Of a DNA stretch of 64,000 nt, positions 33,923 through 43,869 are shown in pieces. The stretch spans positions 124,001-188,000 of the forward strand of contig NZ_LT899436.1 of assembly GCF_900198195.1 (NCBI RefSeq), given 5' to 3'. The DNA comes from Tenacibaculum jejuense. Lineage in GTDB: Bacteria; Bacteroidota; Bacteroidia; Flavobacteriales; Flavobacteriaceae. The first letter of the stretch is position 1. Each line of letters begins with the position of its first letter. Both the position numbers and the translations under genes were made by a program. The notes under the pieces are model-generated. The model ran no database searches. It was not told where the DNA came from and worked only from the letters and a program-made list of their open reading frames with translations.

Positions 33923-35032
33923 TTAAAAACGTTTTAAAATCCAGTCTTTTATCACGACCAATGCATCTTCAGAAAATGTTTCTTCAATGGTTGCATATTC
34001 TTGAATGCTGCCTGTTTTTGCTTTTTGAAATAGATGATTAAATCCATCTAACTCAATAAACTCTGCATCTTTATTTTTTGCTTGTTTAAGAGCAGTCTTT
34101 ATTCCGTTTAAATTTAATTGAGAAAGTACTTGTACATCTTTTGAACCATTTAATGCTAAAAACGGACAAGTAATTTTTGAAAGATATGCCTTAGGATCTG
34201 TTCTAAGAAAGTTCAACATCCATTTTGAGTTAATTGCTTTTATTTGAGCATCAATTACTGGTTTTGTTAACTGCATTAATAATGGACTGTTAGGATCTGA
34301 TTTTTTTTGTTCCGCTAAAAATGAATGAATTTTAGTAGCAATAGTTAAAGAATCTTTTCCTTGTTGAGCAATTTCGTACATCTTACCAGCCAACTTTTCA
34401 TTTTTATCAATGAATTCGGCAGGAACATTTCTAAGTTCCATAGTTTTTCTAGATTGTGTTAATAGAACTTCAACCCCATCTACTCCTGGTCCAGCTAACG
34501 AAACAACAAATGCTAAATCGTTACTTTGAGAAGCTGTAATCGCAGCTATTAATGAACCTTCACTGTGTCCTATTAAGCCAATTTTTTTTGTGTCAATTAA
34601 ATTTCCTTTGGTTTTTAAAAAAGCAATCGCTCCTAAAACATCATCAGCAAAATCATGACTAGTAGCTCCTTTGAATTTTCCTTCAGATTTGGCAATTCCG
34701 CGATCATCAAAACGTAACACAGCAATTCCATTTTTAGTTAGATAATCCGATAATACTAAAAAAGGGCGATGATTAAACTGTTTTATTTCACTATTTCTAT
34801 TTTGTGGACCCGATCCAGATATTAAAATAGCAACAGGTGGATTTTTTTTGTCTTTAGGCAAGGTTAAAGTTCCGGCTAATTTAAAATCTGCTTTACCACT
34901 TTTAAAAGTTACATCATTTACTTCATATGGAAATGGAGCTACAGGATCTTGTGGTCTTTTTTCAGACTGAGCAAAAACAGAAAATAAACCAGATAAAAAG
35001 TATAAGAGAAGTAGTATAAGTAAACGTATCAT
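33923..35032 (-). CDS. Secreted alpha/beta hydrolase
   Basis: A 369-residue enzyme with a signal peptide ending near residue 21 (FAQS). Nucleophile Ser157 in GHSEGS, an acid candidate in LNGSKDVQV and His in DGFNHLFQ. Motif ISGSGPQNRN and RFDDRGIAKSEG match the esterase/peptidase-like hydrolases (often labelled S9 or EstD-like) found in Bacteroidota. Periplasmic; substrate unknown. It is a single gene with free flanks. Confidence 0.85.
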   Translation of the reverse strand: MIRLLILLLLYFLSGLFSVFAQSEKRPQDPVAPFPYEVNDVTFKSGKADFKLAGTLTLPKDKKNPPVAILISGSGPQNRNSEIKQFNHRPFLVLSDYLTKNGIAVLRFDDRGIAKSEGKFKGATSHDFADDVLGAIAFLKTKGNLIDTKKIGLIGHSEGSLIAAITASQSNDLAFVVSLAGPGVDGVEVLLTQSRKTMELRNVPAEFIDKNEKLAGKMYEIAQQGKDSLTIATKIHSFLAEQKKSDPNSPLLMQLTKPVIDAQIKAINSKWMLNFLRTDPKAYLSKITCPFLALNGSKDVQVLSQLNLNGIKTALKQAKNKDAEFIELDGFNHLFQKAKTGSIQEYATIEETFSEDALVVIKDWILKRF

Positions 35033-35317
35033 AATTAAAGTTTTTTTAGCTAAACTAGGTATGTAATCTTGTTTTTTAGTTAAAAATATGATGAGTGGTA
35101 AAATAGAAGTATAAACGGTAAGTACAAAATATGAAATTCCTAAAATACTATAAATAAAGGGTTTCTCTGAAATTTCAACTGATTTTTTTCCCTTTCAACG
35201 TTAATTTTTCCCTCTCATCTATGTTTTTTTTAATAAGAATTGATATTGAAGGTTATTTGTAGTGTTGTTACAAATCAACAAGAATAAAATTTACAACCAC
35301 TATTAAATACCTTTATT

Positions 35318-35947
35318 ATGATTTTAAAAAGAATATTAATTTTAAGTTTTAGCATTTTATCAAGTTTAACATTATTCGCACAAGAAGATCTTTGTACTAG
35401 CCCTTCTTCTGGAGACGATCTTTTAATGGAATTAAATGCAATTAGTAAATGTCATGTAGAAGAAAAGAAGGAAGTTGTTTTACCAAAAAGAAATAGATAT
35501 TTAAGAGTTAGAAATAATAGCTATTATGCCAACTTAAGAAAAAGTATAAGAACGTTAAAGAAAAGTATGAAGGAACCTGCAAAAGAGGTTATAACAAAAG
35601 AAATATATCTTGGAGAAGCAACTAAAGAGCCTGTTTTGTTACTAGCTGATAAAAAGAACAGAGGAGGTTTAAAAGAAACACTTAAAAGCTATATTAACGA
35701 TAATTTGGTTTATCCAGCTTCTTTAAAAGATAAAAATATTGAAGGAATTGTATGGAGTAGCTTTGTAATTGATGCTAATGGAGGCGTTAAAAACATAGTA
35801 ACTTTAGGACCAATTGGAGGTAAATTGTTTGAAGAAGAAGCTTCTAGATTAATAAAATCCTTACCTAAATTTACTCCAGGAGAGTTAGATGGTGAACGTG
35901 TAAATGTTAAACATTTAATGGCGATAAAATTTGAGATGAGCAAGTAA
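35318..35947 (+). CDS. Secreted TonB C-terminal domain protein (family member 4)
   Basis: A 209-residue protein with signal ending near LFAQ and the N-terminal Cys pair (LCTSP...NAISKC) with MELNAISKC matching IEDLNSITKC of the others. The basic region after it is present but the KRRFLKKR motif is altered (RYLRVRN). The TonB domain is about 115-209 (EGIVWSSFVIDANGG, LPKFTPGELDG). The second Cys pair typical of the other three is missing. No receptor gene follows; the next gene codes for an LRR/T9SS protein. Upstream 285 bp hold no recognised promoter box. Confidence 0.78.
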   Translation: MILKRILILSFSILSSLTLFAQEDLCTSPSSGDDLLMELNAISKCHVEEKKEVVLPKRNRYLRVRNNSYYANLRKSIRTLKKSMKEPAKEVITKEIYLGEATKEPVLLLADKKNRGGLKETLKSYINDNLVYPASLKDKNIEGIVWSSFVIDANGGVKNIVTLGPIGGKLFEEEASRLIKSLPKFTPGELDGERVNVKHLMAIKFEMSK

Positions 35948-36077
35948 ATTGAATGTGTTTTAATTTTTTTCTATAAACACTTAACGTTACAAAATAAATA
36001 ATTTGTTAATCAGTAGGAACTTAAAAATAATTTTAACGACTTTTGTTATTCTCTAATAAAAAAAGTTGAAGAAAATT

Positions 36078-37262
36078 ATGAAAAATAGATTGCTACTAAC
36101 AATTACAATATTGTCTTTAAAGATTGGCTTTAGTCAAATCATCGATTTCCCTGATGCAAATTTTAAAAGTGCATTACTACAACAATCACCATCAATTGAT
36201 ACAAACAATGACAGTGAAATTCAAATTTCTGAAGCTCTAGCTACAAAAAACATTATAGCTTCAGCAAAAAGAATTTCTGACGTTACAGGATTAGAAGAGT
36301 TTAAAAATCTTGAAAGGTTAAATTTATTTAATAACCCAATAACAAGTATTAGCTTAACTAACCAGACTAAACTTAAATTGTTAGATTTAACTTTTACAGA
36401 CATTACAGAACTAAATTTATCTACAAACAAAGATTTAATTTCTTTAGCTATATCAAATACATCAATAAGTAAAATAGATGTATCAAACTTAAATAAATTA
36501 GAGCTTTTAAATGTTTCAAGAACCGATTTAAGTAGTATTGATGTTTCGAATAATTTGAGTTTATTAAATTTAGAAATCAACTTTACAAAAATAAATTCAT
36601 TAGAAATTTCTAGTAATTCTATGTTAGAATTTCTGAGTTTTAGAGATACTAAAATTTCAAGTTTAGATTTTTCACTGCTACCAAATTTAAAATCGATTAA
36701 TGTTAGTGATACTAAATTTACTAGTTTAGATTTCTCTAATAATCCACGGTTATGTAGTTTGAGTGCTAAAGATTGTTCTTTTTTAGAGTATATCATAATT
36801 AAAAACGGCAATAATCAAGCTTTAGCCAAAAACCAAGGATGTTCAGTTTCCTATAGTATTGGAGGAGGATCTTCTATAACTTCAGGAATATTTGCTGATA
36901 AAGGAAATCCTAATTTAAATTTTATTTGTGTAGATGACGTTTCATTTGCACAAAGGAATTTTGATTTGATTCCAGCTCAAACACAACTTATAAGTGATTG
37001 TAGTTCTTTAAGTATTAATGAGTTTTCTTACGAAGAGAATATTCAAATATTTAGTCCGGTTTCAGAAACTTTAGAAATACAAGGAGATCTGAATTTAAAG
37101 CGTATTGAAATCTATAATATCCAAGGAAAAAAAGTAATGGATTCTAATTTAGATTCCAATGAAAAAACAGTTTCAGTAGGTGTTCTACCAACAGGATTTT
37201 TTACTGCTCTAATCACTACTTTAGATAAGAGAAAAATAACACGAAAATTTTTAAAACGCTAA
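36078..37262 (+). CDS. Secreted leucine-rich-repeat protein with T9SS sorting tail
   Basis: A 394-residue protein with signal peptide (LKIGFSQ). Residues about 55-240 hold some eight or nine leucine-rich repeats of ~21 residues (LDLTFTDITELNLS, LNVSRTDLSSIDVS). The last ~75 residues (NEFSYEENIQIFSPVSETLEI to RKITRKFLKR) match the Por-secretion-type tail that directs proteins through the type IX system. It should be exported to the surface. The frame opens at TTG 36066; ATG 36078 gives the clean signal peptide. Confidence 0.85.
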   Translation: MKNRLLLTITILSLKIGFSQIIDFPDANFKSALLQQSPSIDTNNDSEIQISEALATKNIIASAKRISDVTGLEEFKNLERLNLFNNPITSISLTNQTKLKLLDLTFTDITELNLSTNKDLISLAISNTSISKIDVSNLNKLELLNVSRTDLSSIDVSNNLSLLNLEINFTKINSLEISSNSMLEFLSFRDTKISSLDFSLLPNLKSINVSDTKFTSLDFSNNPRLCSLSAKDCSFLEYIIIKNGNNQALAKNQGCSVSYSIGGGSSITSGIFADKGNPNLNFICVDDVSFAQRNFDLIPAQTQLISDCSSLSINEFSYEENIQIFSPVSETLEIQGDLNLKRIEIYNIQGKKVMDSNLDSNEKTVSVGVLPTGFFTALITTLDKRKITRKFLKR

Positions 37263-37283
37263 CTATTAAGCATTGTAATTTTT

Positions 37284-37988
37284 TTACTCAGTTAATGTAT
37301 CTGTACCCAAATAGCCGTCGTTTTTATTGTAATACCAAGCTCTAACTTTTGGCATTTTTATTCCGTTTATAGTTGTTTCATCAGAAAGTAAAATATATTC
37401 ACCGCTATCTTTAGTTGCTTTGAAAAACTGATATACTTCCATTGCATAAGTTTTCGGATTGAAATAAAAATACCAAGTATCTTTTCCTACGTTCGCATCG
37501 TAAGTGGCTTTTAAAACCAAATATTCTTTTCCTTTAAAAGTTCTTTTTTCAACGTTATTATCTATAATAGTACCGTTATCTTTTAGCTTCATAGGCAAGC
37601 CATACAAATAGGTGTAATAGTTTTTAAATAAATGAGCTCTATCACAACTCAATTTGTGTTCTTTTTTTACAGCTGCTGAAGGATTTTCATTGCCGTTAAA
37701 AGACATTGTGCAAATTCCTTTATCAAGAGTATATTTTGTTGTGTTTTCGCCTCGTTTTGCTTCTACAGAAAAAAATTCATTAGGTAAATCAATTTCAATT
37801 TCACTATCTCTTTTTGAACTATTAGGTGTAGTCATGGTAATGTTTAATTTACCTTTAAAAGTTTTCCAGTTTCCTTCTGGATCATGATATTGAATAGTTT
37901 TTTCTAGTAATTCTTTACCTGTAATATTTTGAGAAGTAATTGAAACTGAAAAAAGGAAAAATAGAAAAGCAGTAAGATATTTAAACAT
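37284..37988 (-). CDS. DUF6503-like periplasmic protein
   Basis: A 234-residue secreted protein, signal ending at ITSQ. The mature part follows the pattern of DUF6503 (ELLEKTIQYHDPEGNW, then a lipoprotein-carrier-like antiparallel sheet, ending TINGIKMPKVRAWYY). Fold resembles outer-membrane lipoprotein carrier proteins, but that is inference. A distant relative occurs at 50066. It runs convergently with the LRR gene (21 bp between stops). Confidence 0.7.
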   Translation of the reverse strand: MFKYLTAFLFFLFSVSITSQNITGKELLEKTIQYHDPEGNWKTFKGKLNITMTTPNSSKRDSEIEIDLPNEFFSVEAKRGENTTKYTLDKGICTMSFNGNENPSAAVKKEHKLSCDRAHLFKNYYTYLYGLPMKLKDNGTIIDNNVEKRTFKGKEYLVLKATYDANVGKDTWYFYFNPKTYAMEVYQFFKATKDSGEYILLSDETTINGIKMPKVRAWYYNKNDGYLGTDTLTE

Positions 37989-38020
37989 GTATTTGGCTTT
38001 AAGAGAGGGAAATTAATAAA

Positions 38021-38044
38021 AAATCCCGCACCAGGCGGGATTTT
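38021..38044 (-). terminator. Terminator of aspS
   Basis: Stem aaatcccgc/gcgggattt with a 5-base loop; on the minus strand it lies past the aspS stop and is followed by T-rich sequence. Confidence 0.75.
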
Positions 38045-38140
38045 ATTTATAGAATTCTTTTTTCATTTTTAAAGCTTTAAAAACGAAAATTAAAAGTCTT
38101 TTCTTTTGATTCTTACAGCGAAACAGTCTAGTTTCTATAC

Positions 38141-39901
38141 CTAAGCTTCCTCCTGAATATCTAATTGAATACTCAATTCTTGTAATTGTCCATTATCAAT
38201 TGTTGCAGGTGCATCAATCATAACGTCTCTACCAGAATTGTTTTTAGGGAACGCAATAAAATCACGAATAGTTTCTTGTCCGCCTAAAATAGCAACCAAA
38301 CGATCTAAACCAAAAGCTAAACCTCCATGAGGTGGTGCACCATATTCAAAAGCGTCCATTAAGAAACCGAACTGAGCTTTCGCTTCTTCTTCGGTAAATC
38401 CTAAATGCTTGAACATAATTGCTTGTGTTTCTTTATCGTGAATACGAATAGATCCACCTCCGATTTCGTTTCCGTTTAAAACTAAATCATAAGCATTTGC
38501 TTTTACAGCTCCTGGATCTGTATCTAATAATTCGATCTGACCTGGTTTTGGAGAAGTAAATGGATGGTGCATTGCATGATAATGTCCAGTTTCCTCATCT
38601 AACTCTAATAAAGGGAAATCAACAACCCATAACGGAGCAAATTCATCTGGTTTACGTAAACCTAAACGCTCAGCTAATTCCATACGTAATGCACTTAATT
38701 GTGCACGTACTTTATTCGTGTTTCCAGATAAAACACAAATTAAATCTCCAGGTTTTGCTCCAGTAACTTCTGCCCATTTTGCTAAATCTTCCTGATTGTA
38801 GAATTTATCTACTGAAGATTTAAAACTTCCGTCTTCGTTACATTTCACATATACCATTCCTAAAGCTCCAACTTGCGGACGCTTTACCCAGTCGATTAAT
38901 TTATCTATTTCTTTACGAGTGTAAGAAGCAGCACCAGGAACAGCAATTCCTACTACTAACTCTGCACTATTAAATACTTTAAAATCTTTATGTTGTGCAA
39001 CTTCGTTTAATTCACCGAATTGCATTCCGAAACGAATATCTGGTTTATCATTTCCGTATAAACGCATAGCGTCATCAAAAGACATTCTTGGGAATTTATC
39101 AACTTCAACTCCGTTAATCTCTTTTAATAAATGACGTGTCATTCCTTCGAAAATCTCTAAAATATCTTCTTGCTCTACAAACGACATTTCGCAGTCTATT
39201 TGCGTAAATTCAGGTTGACGATCGGCACGTAAATCTTCATCTCTAAAACACTTTACGATTTGGAAATATTTATCAATTCCACCAACCATTAACAATTGCT
39301 TGAATGTTTGTGGCGATTGTGGTAAAGCGTAAAACTGACCAGCGTTCATACGAGAAGGCACTAAGAAATCACGCGCTCCTTCTGGTGTAGATTTAATTAA
39401 ATATGGAGTTTCCACATCAATAAACCCTTTGTCAGATAAATATTTACGTACTTCCATCGATACTTTATGACGGAATAATAAACTGTTTTTAACAGGATTA
39501 CGACGAATATCTAAATAACGATATTTCATACGAATATCTTCTCCACCGTCAGTTTCATCTTCAATCGTAAATGGAGGTAATTTTGCATCGTTTAAAATTG
39601 TTAAGTCAGAAACTAAAACTTCGATGTCTCCAGTTTCTAAGTTAGGGTTTTTAGAAGCTCTTTCGATTACCGTTCCTTTTACTTGAATAACGAACTCTCT
39701 ACCTAAGGTTTTTGCTTTTTCAATAAGATCTTTTGAAGTTCTCTCTTCATCAAAAATCAATTGTGTGATTCCATAACGATCTCGTAAATCAACCCAGATC
39801 ATAAAACCTTTATCTCTTGATTTTTGAACCCATCCAGCAAGGGTAACTTCAGTATTAATATGCGATGCTCTTAATTCACCGCAAGAATGCGATCTATACA
39901 T
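38141..39901 (-). CDS. aspS: Aspartyl-tRNA synthetase
   Basis: A 586-residue class IIb synthetase. It has the N-terminal OB anticodon-binding domain ([23 protein letters not shown]), the motif 2 region [19 protein letters not shown], a bacterial GAD insertion domain (about 280-400) and motif 3 [13 protein letters not shown]. It charges tRNA-Asp. The GAD domain places it in the bacterial type. -10 box TAAATTTG lies 20 bp before the ATG. Confidence 0.96.
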   Translation of the reverse strand: MYRSHSCGELRASHINTEVTLAGWVQKSRDKGFMIWVDLRDRYGITQLIFDEERTSKDLIEKAKTLGREFVIQVKGTVIERASKNPNLETGDIEVLVSDLTILNDAKLPPFTIEDETDGGEDIRMKYRYLDIRRNPVKNSLLFRHKVSMEVRKYLSDKGFIDVETPYLIKSTPEGARDFLVPSRMNAGQFYALPQSPQTFKQLLMVGGIDKYFQIVKCFRDEDLRADRQPEFTQIDCEMSFVEQEDILEIFEGMTRHLLKEINGVEVDKFPRMSFDDAMRLYGNDKPDIRFGMQFGELNEVAQHKDFKVFNSAELVVGIAVPGAASYTRKEIDKLIDWVKRPQVGALGMVYVKCNEDGSFKSSVDKFYNQEDLAKWAEVTGAKPGDLICVLSGNTNKVRAQLSALRMELAERLGLRKPDEFAPLWVVDFPLLELDEETGHYHAMHHPFTSPKPGQIELLDTDPGAVKANAYDLVLNGNEIGGGSIRIHDKETQAIMFKHLGFTEEEAKAQFGFLMDAFEYGAPPHGGLAFGLDRLVAILGGQETIRDFIAFPKNNSGRDVMIDAPATIDNGQLQELSIQLDIQEEA

Positions 39902-39921
39902 TTTTGATAATTTTAGATGCG

Positions 39922-39929
39922 CAAATTTA
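39922..39929 (-). promoter_or_regulatory. aspS -10 box (TAAATTTG)
   Basis: Perfect TAnnTTTG on the minus strand, 20 bp before the aspS start at 39901. Confidence 0.55.
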
Positions 39930-40073
39930 GGTATAATAGTTTTGAGTTTAAAAGTTCTAAAGTTTAAAAGTTATAAAATGTAATATTTTGAGATATTATA
40001 AACGATTCCTGAGTTTTTCGAAGTAGTAGTGAAGTAATCTGCCTATTAAAGAAAAATATGTAAATATTTTTTT

Positions 40074-40173
40074 GGCGTTTCCCTGTGGGTCGGGCTTTCC
40101 ACTATATCTTTTGATTACCATTTCTGTCATTCAGAAATGGTAATCAAAAGGATGCCATTTCAATCCCTAACGC
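40074..40173. repeat. Palindromic ~100-bp intergenic element
   Basis: Bounded by gcgtt (40075-40079) and aacgc (40169-40173) in inverse orientation. Inside is a perfect 19-bp stem, cttttgattaccatttctg at 40108-40126 paired with 40132-40150, around a 5-base loop. The flanking words gggtcgggctttcc and caatccctaacgc are ones I recall from intergenic repeats in many Flavobacteria. It sits between aspS and the toxin gene, more GC-rich than its surroundings. Identity as a dispersed repeat is from memory, not from comparison within this window, where only one copy is visible. Confidence 0.6.
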
Positions 40174-40264
40174 AAGCTTATTTTTACCTATAAGTCAGAT
40201 TTCAAAAACCTGTGAGGTCTAAAAATATTTCTTGACCCTTATGCTTAATCATATTACAGTTTTA

Positions 40265-40296
40265 TTTGTTTTATGTTTGAATTGTTGCTACATTTG
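40265..40296 (+). promoter_or_regulatory. Promoter of the toxin operon (TTTG-N20-TACATTTG)
   Basis: TTTG at 40265-40268, 20 bp spacer, TACATTTG at 40289-40296, 21 bp before the ATG at 40318. Fits the Bacteroidota consensus in both boxes and spacing. Confidence 0.75.
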
Positions 40297-40317
40297 TTGA
40301 AAATAAAAATAATCGCT

Positions 40318-42462
40318 ATGCTATCATTTAAAACACTTGATGAACTTCACGAGTTCAATAAAAAGAGCTTTGCGCAAATCTCAGGAATAAAAAAAATAGA
40401 ACAACCCGAGAGTCCATTCCAAGAAGGTTCTTTTGATGATCTAAAATTTCATGCACGACCGCATGAAGTTTTTAATATTGATCGGAACACTTACAAGAGT
40501 ATTGATTTTGCTGATAAATTTTTACCATACATTAAAAAATATTATAAAGGAAAAGGAATGTGGATGTATGACGGTGCTGAGTTATTTAATGGATTAAAAA
40601 AGGCAGAAAGAAAATTATTCACTTTTGATGACCATGAATATTTAATCAGCCTAATTAATTACACATATCCAAAAGGAGTATTAGCACAAGAAAGAAAAGA
40701 CCGAATACAGGTTTCTGAAAATGAAGTGTTAACATTTGTTGAAGTAGATGAAAACGAAACTATTGATGTGTCCTTTAAATTTGGAAAACGATTTAAAAAC
40801 TATTTAAAGAAATCTTTGGAAAATAGTAAGTCAATAGTATCTACAGATTCATTAGAAAACAAAATCTACCAAACGGATAAAAAAAAGTTTCAAAGTTTTT
40901 TTAATAAAGAGTTAGTGCATGATAATATGATGCGTTATGTTCTTAATACTTTGGAAGTTGAAAGTGAGGCAACTGAGCTAGCTGAATTCAATGTTCTTTT
41001 TTCGAAAAAAGTAGTTTTTTTTATGGAAGATTTTACCATAGCTGGTAAATACAAACCATATGTTTTTATTGAAAGATCTCAGAGAGATGTACAATTAAAA
41101 ACAGACACTACAATTAATGAAGGAGTTAAAATAGCTCCTAAACCCAATGAAATTTATATTTGGTTAGTACATAAAAGCAGTTCTTTTATAAAAGTTCAAT
41201 TAGGAACCAATATTGCTAGAGATCTAAAAGAAAAAGAGATAACGCAAGACTCTATTGAACGACTAATCATTAATGAAATTAAAGCTGAATTAAATACTAA
41301 TATTTACAGTAAAAGAATTATTGATAGAGCTACTAACAGAGGTCTTGGAGATGCATTAATACAGTTATGGATTTTAGAGAGAAAAGAAAGTAGTGAGTTA
41401 AATACTGAAATATTTAATACAAACCCTGCTTTATTTCTTGCTTTGCAAGCAGCCAACTTTGCTGTAGAAAAAATTGAAAGTTATAAATTCAAGGAACATC
41501 ACTGGAATCCAAAGTTGGAAAACTATCTCCCTCTTATTGAAAGAGACACTTTATTTAACGCCAAGGTTTGTGGTTTTATTAATGGAATTATAGATGAAGC
41601 CAAAGCAATACCTGAAATGCTATCTCTTTTCACTAAAATATTGGGGAGTGAAAAAGAGAAAGAAGCATTTATAAACGGACTTAAAAAATTATTTGAAGAA
41701 GGTATCTTTCAAGCGATCATTGAAGGTGCTACTCAAGAATATAGAAGAGCTATCCAAGAAGGGAACGTTGAACGACTTTATTACAACTTGGCTCATGATG
41801 CTATACAAATTGTATCTTTGTTGACAGGTATTTTTCAATTAGTAAATGGAGTCGCTGGGTTTATTAATTTTTCAAAAAAAGGGCTTCAATATATTAAACG
41901 TTATGGTAAAAAAGCTATTGACGATTTAAAATTATTTAACAAAAAGGAAATTGAAGAAATCTTTGATGATTTAGATTTACAAGTTAACTCAAAGAAAACA
42001 GAACAGTTCAAACAATTTGTAAAAAAATGGAAAGGAAAAAGCATAGCTAATCTGACGAAAAAAGAAATAGTTAAAAATTTACAAGGGTTTACCGAACAAG
42101 CTAATAGAATAGCAAAATTGATTGATGATGGAGAAATGGTTATTAAGATATTAGAAGACACAGATTTTGAACAAATTTTAATGGATTTTGGAGACACTCT
42201 TGACGAAGCTAAAGCTACAGCAGCCTTTAATATTGGGGATGAAAATTATTTTAGAGCCTCTAAACCTGTAGATGAATTTATGAGTGAAATTGTACACGAA
42301 GGAACCCACACTTTAGATAACCTAAGTGGATTTAAAGGAGACGTATATCAATTAGAAAAACGTGCGTTTTTTCACGAAAGGGCATTCCAAAAAGCTGTCA
42401 AAATAAATGTAGATCATGAAGAAATTAATGATTTACTTGATTTTATATATTTAAATTATTAA
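40318..42462 (+). CDS. Putative polymorphic toxin with C-terminal HExxH zincin domain
   Basis: A 714-residue protein with no signal peptide and no T9SS tail. The first ~480 residues are Lys/Glu-rich and unassigned. A hydrophobic stretch follows at about 498-520 (IQIVSLLTGIFQLVNGVAGF), as in pre-toxin regions. The C-terminus has HEGTH at 660-664 and downstream Glu candidates (E680 or E687 in LEKRAFFHERAF), the pattern of gluzincin-like metallopeptidase toxins. A row of small genes follows 13 bp later. The frame opens at 40273, but this overlaps the promoter, so ATG 40318 is chosen. The toxin reading is inference; delivery route unknown. Confidence 0.6.
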   Translation: MLSFKTLDELHEFNKKSFAQISGIKKIEQPESPFQEGSFDDLKFHARPHEVFNIDRNTYKSIDFADKFLPYIKKYYKGKGMWMYDGAELFNGLKKAERKLFTFDDHEYLISLINYTYPKGVLAQERKDRIQVSENEVLTFVEVDENETIDVSFKFGKRFKNYLKKSLENSKSIVSTDSLENKIYQTDKKKFQSFFNKELVHDNMMRYVLNTLEVESEATELAEFNVLFSKKVVFFMEDFTIAGKYKPYVFIERSQRDVQLKTDTTINEGVKIAPKPNEIYIWLVHKSSSFIKVQLGTNIARDLKEKEITQDSIERLIINEIKAELNTNIYSKRIIDRATNRGLGDALIQLWILERKESSELNTEIFNTNPALFLALQAANFAVEKIESYKFKEHHWNPKLENYLPLIERDTLFNAKVCGFINGIIDEAKAIPEMLSLFTKILGSEKEKEAFINGLKKLFEEGIFQAIIEGATQEYRRAIQEGNVERLYYNLAHDAIQIVSLLTGIFQLVNGVAGFINFSKKGLQYIKRYGKKAIDDLKLFNKKEIEEIFDDLDLQVNSKKTEQFKQFVKKWKGKSIANLTKKEIVKNLQGFTEQANRIAKLIDDGEMVIKILEDTDFEQILMDFGDTLDEAKATAAFNIGDENYFRASKPVDEFMSEIVHEGTHTLDNLSGFKGDVYQLEKRAFFHERAFQKAVKINVDHEEINDLLDFIYLNY

Positions 42463-42475
42463 AAATAAGTAAAAG

Positions 42476-42862
42476 ATGAAACCAGAAATAAGAGTAATTA
42501 TTAATGAATTAATTGAATTTGATAAAACTAGAAAACCAAAAAAATCTTTGAATAACGTTTATGAAAAACAAGGAGAGCGAAATGTTTATGTACTTAATGG
42601 AAAAATATTATTATGGCATAAAAAAGTATTTCTAAATTTAGAGTTACCAGAAAAATATGACATATCAGAACATAAAAAACTACAAGAAAAATTTAAAAAC
42701 TTTTTTGAATATTGTCCTGATATAAAAAAGGTTTTTTCATTCCATGGAGATCATATTGGATGGTCAAATGATGTATCAGAAAATGAACAGCAAGAAATAA
42801 GAGACTATATTCATGAAAACCATAAAGTACCTGTAAGAATTAGAATCAACAAAAAGTCATAA
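42476..42862 (+). CDS. Putative cognate immunity protein
   Basis: A 128-residue soluble protein with no recognised domain. It starts 13 bp after the toxin gene, the usual place for an immunity gene. Charged, with the segment YCPDIKKVFSFHGDHIGW. If the toxin call is right, this is the first candidate for the neutralising partner. No signal peptide, so it would act in the cytoplasm. Confidence 0.55.
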   Translation: MKPEIRVIINELIEFDKTRKPKKSLNNVYEKQGERNVYVLNGKILLWHKKVFLNLELPEKYDISEHKKLQEKFKNFFEYCPDIKKVFSFHGDHIGWSNDVSENEQQEIRDYIHENHKVPVRIRINKKS

Positions 42863-42985
42863 TAATTTTAAGATTCATTAAGTTTCTTTTAATTCTTCTG
42901 TAATTCTTTTATCATAAGTGAATGAATTTAATTCTAGAACAAGGTAATTGTCTAAAAATCAAAACGTTACATTAAAAATAATATT

Positions 42986-43354
42986 ATGGATTATAAAAGT
43001 AAAATAAAAGAGATAGAAGATGAAGTGCATCAAATGATGGAAAACAGAAAAAAATGGTCTCCAAAGAAGAAACAAGAAATAGAAGCTAAAGAATTAGAAA
43101 TTACAAAAAGAGTCAAAGAAAAGTTAGATGAAAATAATATTCCAAAAAGAAGTATATTTTCTTATCTATATGAAAATCGTCTTTTAAAAGATGGAACAAC
43201 AAAGAAAACAGTTTTAATTACAAGTATGAGTGAACCTAAATTTGGTAAAAAACAGACTGTTATTTCTGACTTAGAAACTTTAGAGATGCTTTACGTACAA
43301 ACGGATGTTACTCGTTTTATGGATATTGAAGATTATTTTACTCCTAGAAAGTAA
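42986..43354 (+). CDS. Small hypothetical protein, immunity-array member
   Basis: A 122-residue protein, not recognised. The first ~55 residues form a likely helical coiled coil (KSKIKEIEDEVHQMMENRKK). The 123 bp before it contain no clear promoter, so it may be read through from the toxin. Position among small genes suggests an orphan immunity role; no direct evidence. Confidence 0.5.
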   Translation: MDYKSKIKEIEDEVHQMMENRKKWSPKKKQEIEAKELEITKRVKEKLDENNIPKRSIFSYLYENRLLKDGTTKKTVLITSMSEPKFGKKQTVISDLETLEMLYVQTDVTRFMDIEDYFTPRK

Positions 43355-43437
43355 GCATTATTTCAACACAACAGATCACTTTATCTCTGAAAGATGAAAC
43401 CAAAAATAAAATTTCATCAATCAAAGAATTATTTTTA

Positions 43438-43790
43438 ATGAATAAATTAAAAAGAAATTTGATGACTCAAATCTGGGAGTTATATGATTTAGACTCATTA
43501 GAAGACGCAGTATTTAATAATGATTCTGCTGAATATTTGAAAGATGCTTATGATTTACAAGAAATAAAAAAATAGGATATTCTCCATATTTGCAAGAAGC
43601 AGATGGAATTTTATTCTGTGTAATAGATAATGAGCATGGTGAACCTATTTTAGGTACTATATCTCAAATAACAATTCCGAATAAGATTATTAAGCATATG
43701 TACTTTAATGGACAAATACTTGTTTATAGTGATTTTGAAAGTATTGAAAATCTAATTGCTTTTATTCAAGAAAAATATCCAATTCAATAA
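43438..43790 (+). pseudogene. Small gene split by a frameshift in an A7 run
   Basis: A 45-codon frame from ATG 43438 stops at 43575 (DAYDLQEIKK). A second frame continues directly: read with one more A in the run at 43566-43572, the protein goes on as IGYSPYLQEADGILFCVIDNE to 43790 (EKYPIQ). The joined product would be about 116 residues, the size of its neighbours. Open sequence with coding character also extends upstream to 43348 without an ATG, so the 5' end may be lost too. Either a decaying immunity gene, a phase-variable one, or a sequencing error in the homopolymer. Confidence 0.6.
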
Positions 43791-43869
43791 AAAGATTAAA
43801 GGTCTTTAAAATGATAAAAAGCTTAAGCTTATTCCTTATGTAAATATCAATTTTATATTTAATAAAACA

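Noticed and set aside
40074..40173. The palindromic element as an integron attC site
   Set aside because: attC has AAC at the left and GTT at the right; here the order is reversed (gcgtt...aacgc) and no integrase or cassette is present.
40273..40317. Extension of the toxin to an ATG at 40273
   Set aside because: It would place translation inside the -33 to -10 region of a near-consensus promoter.
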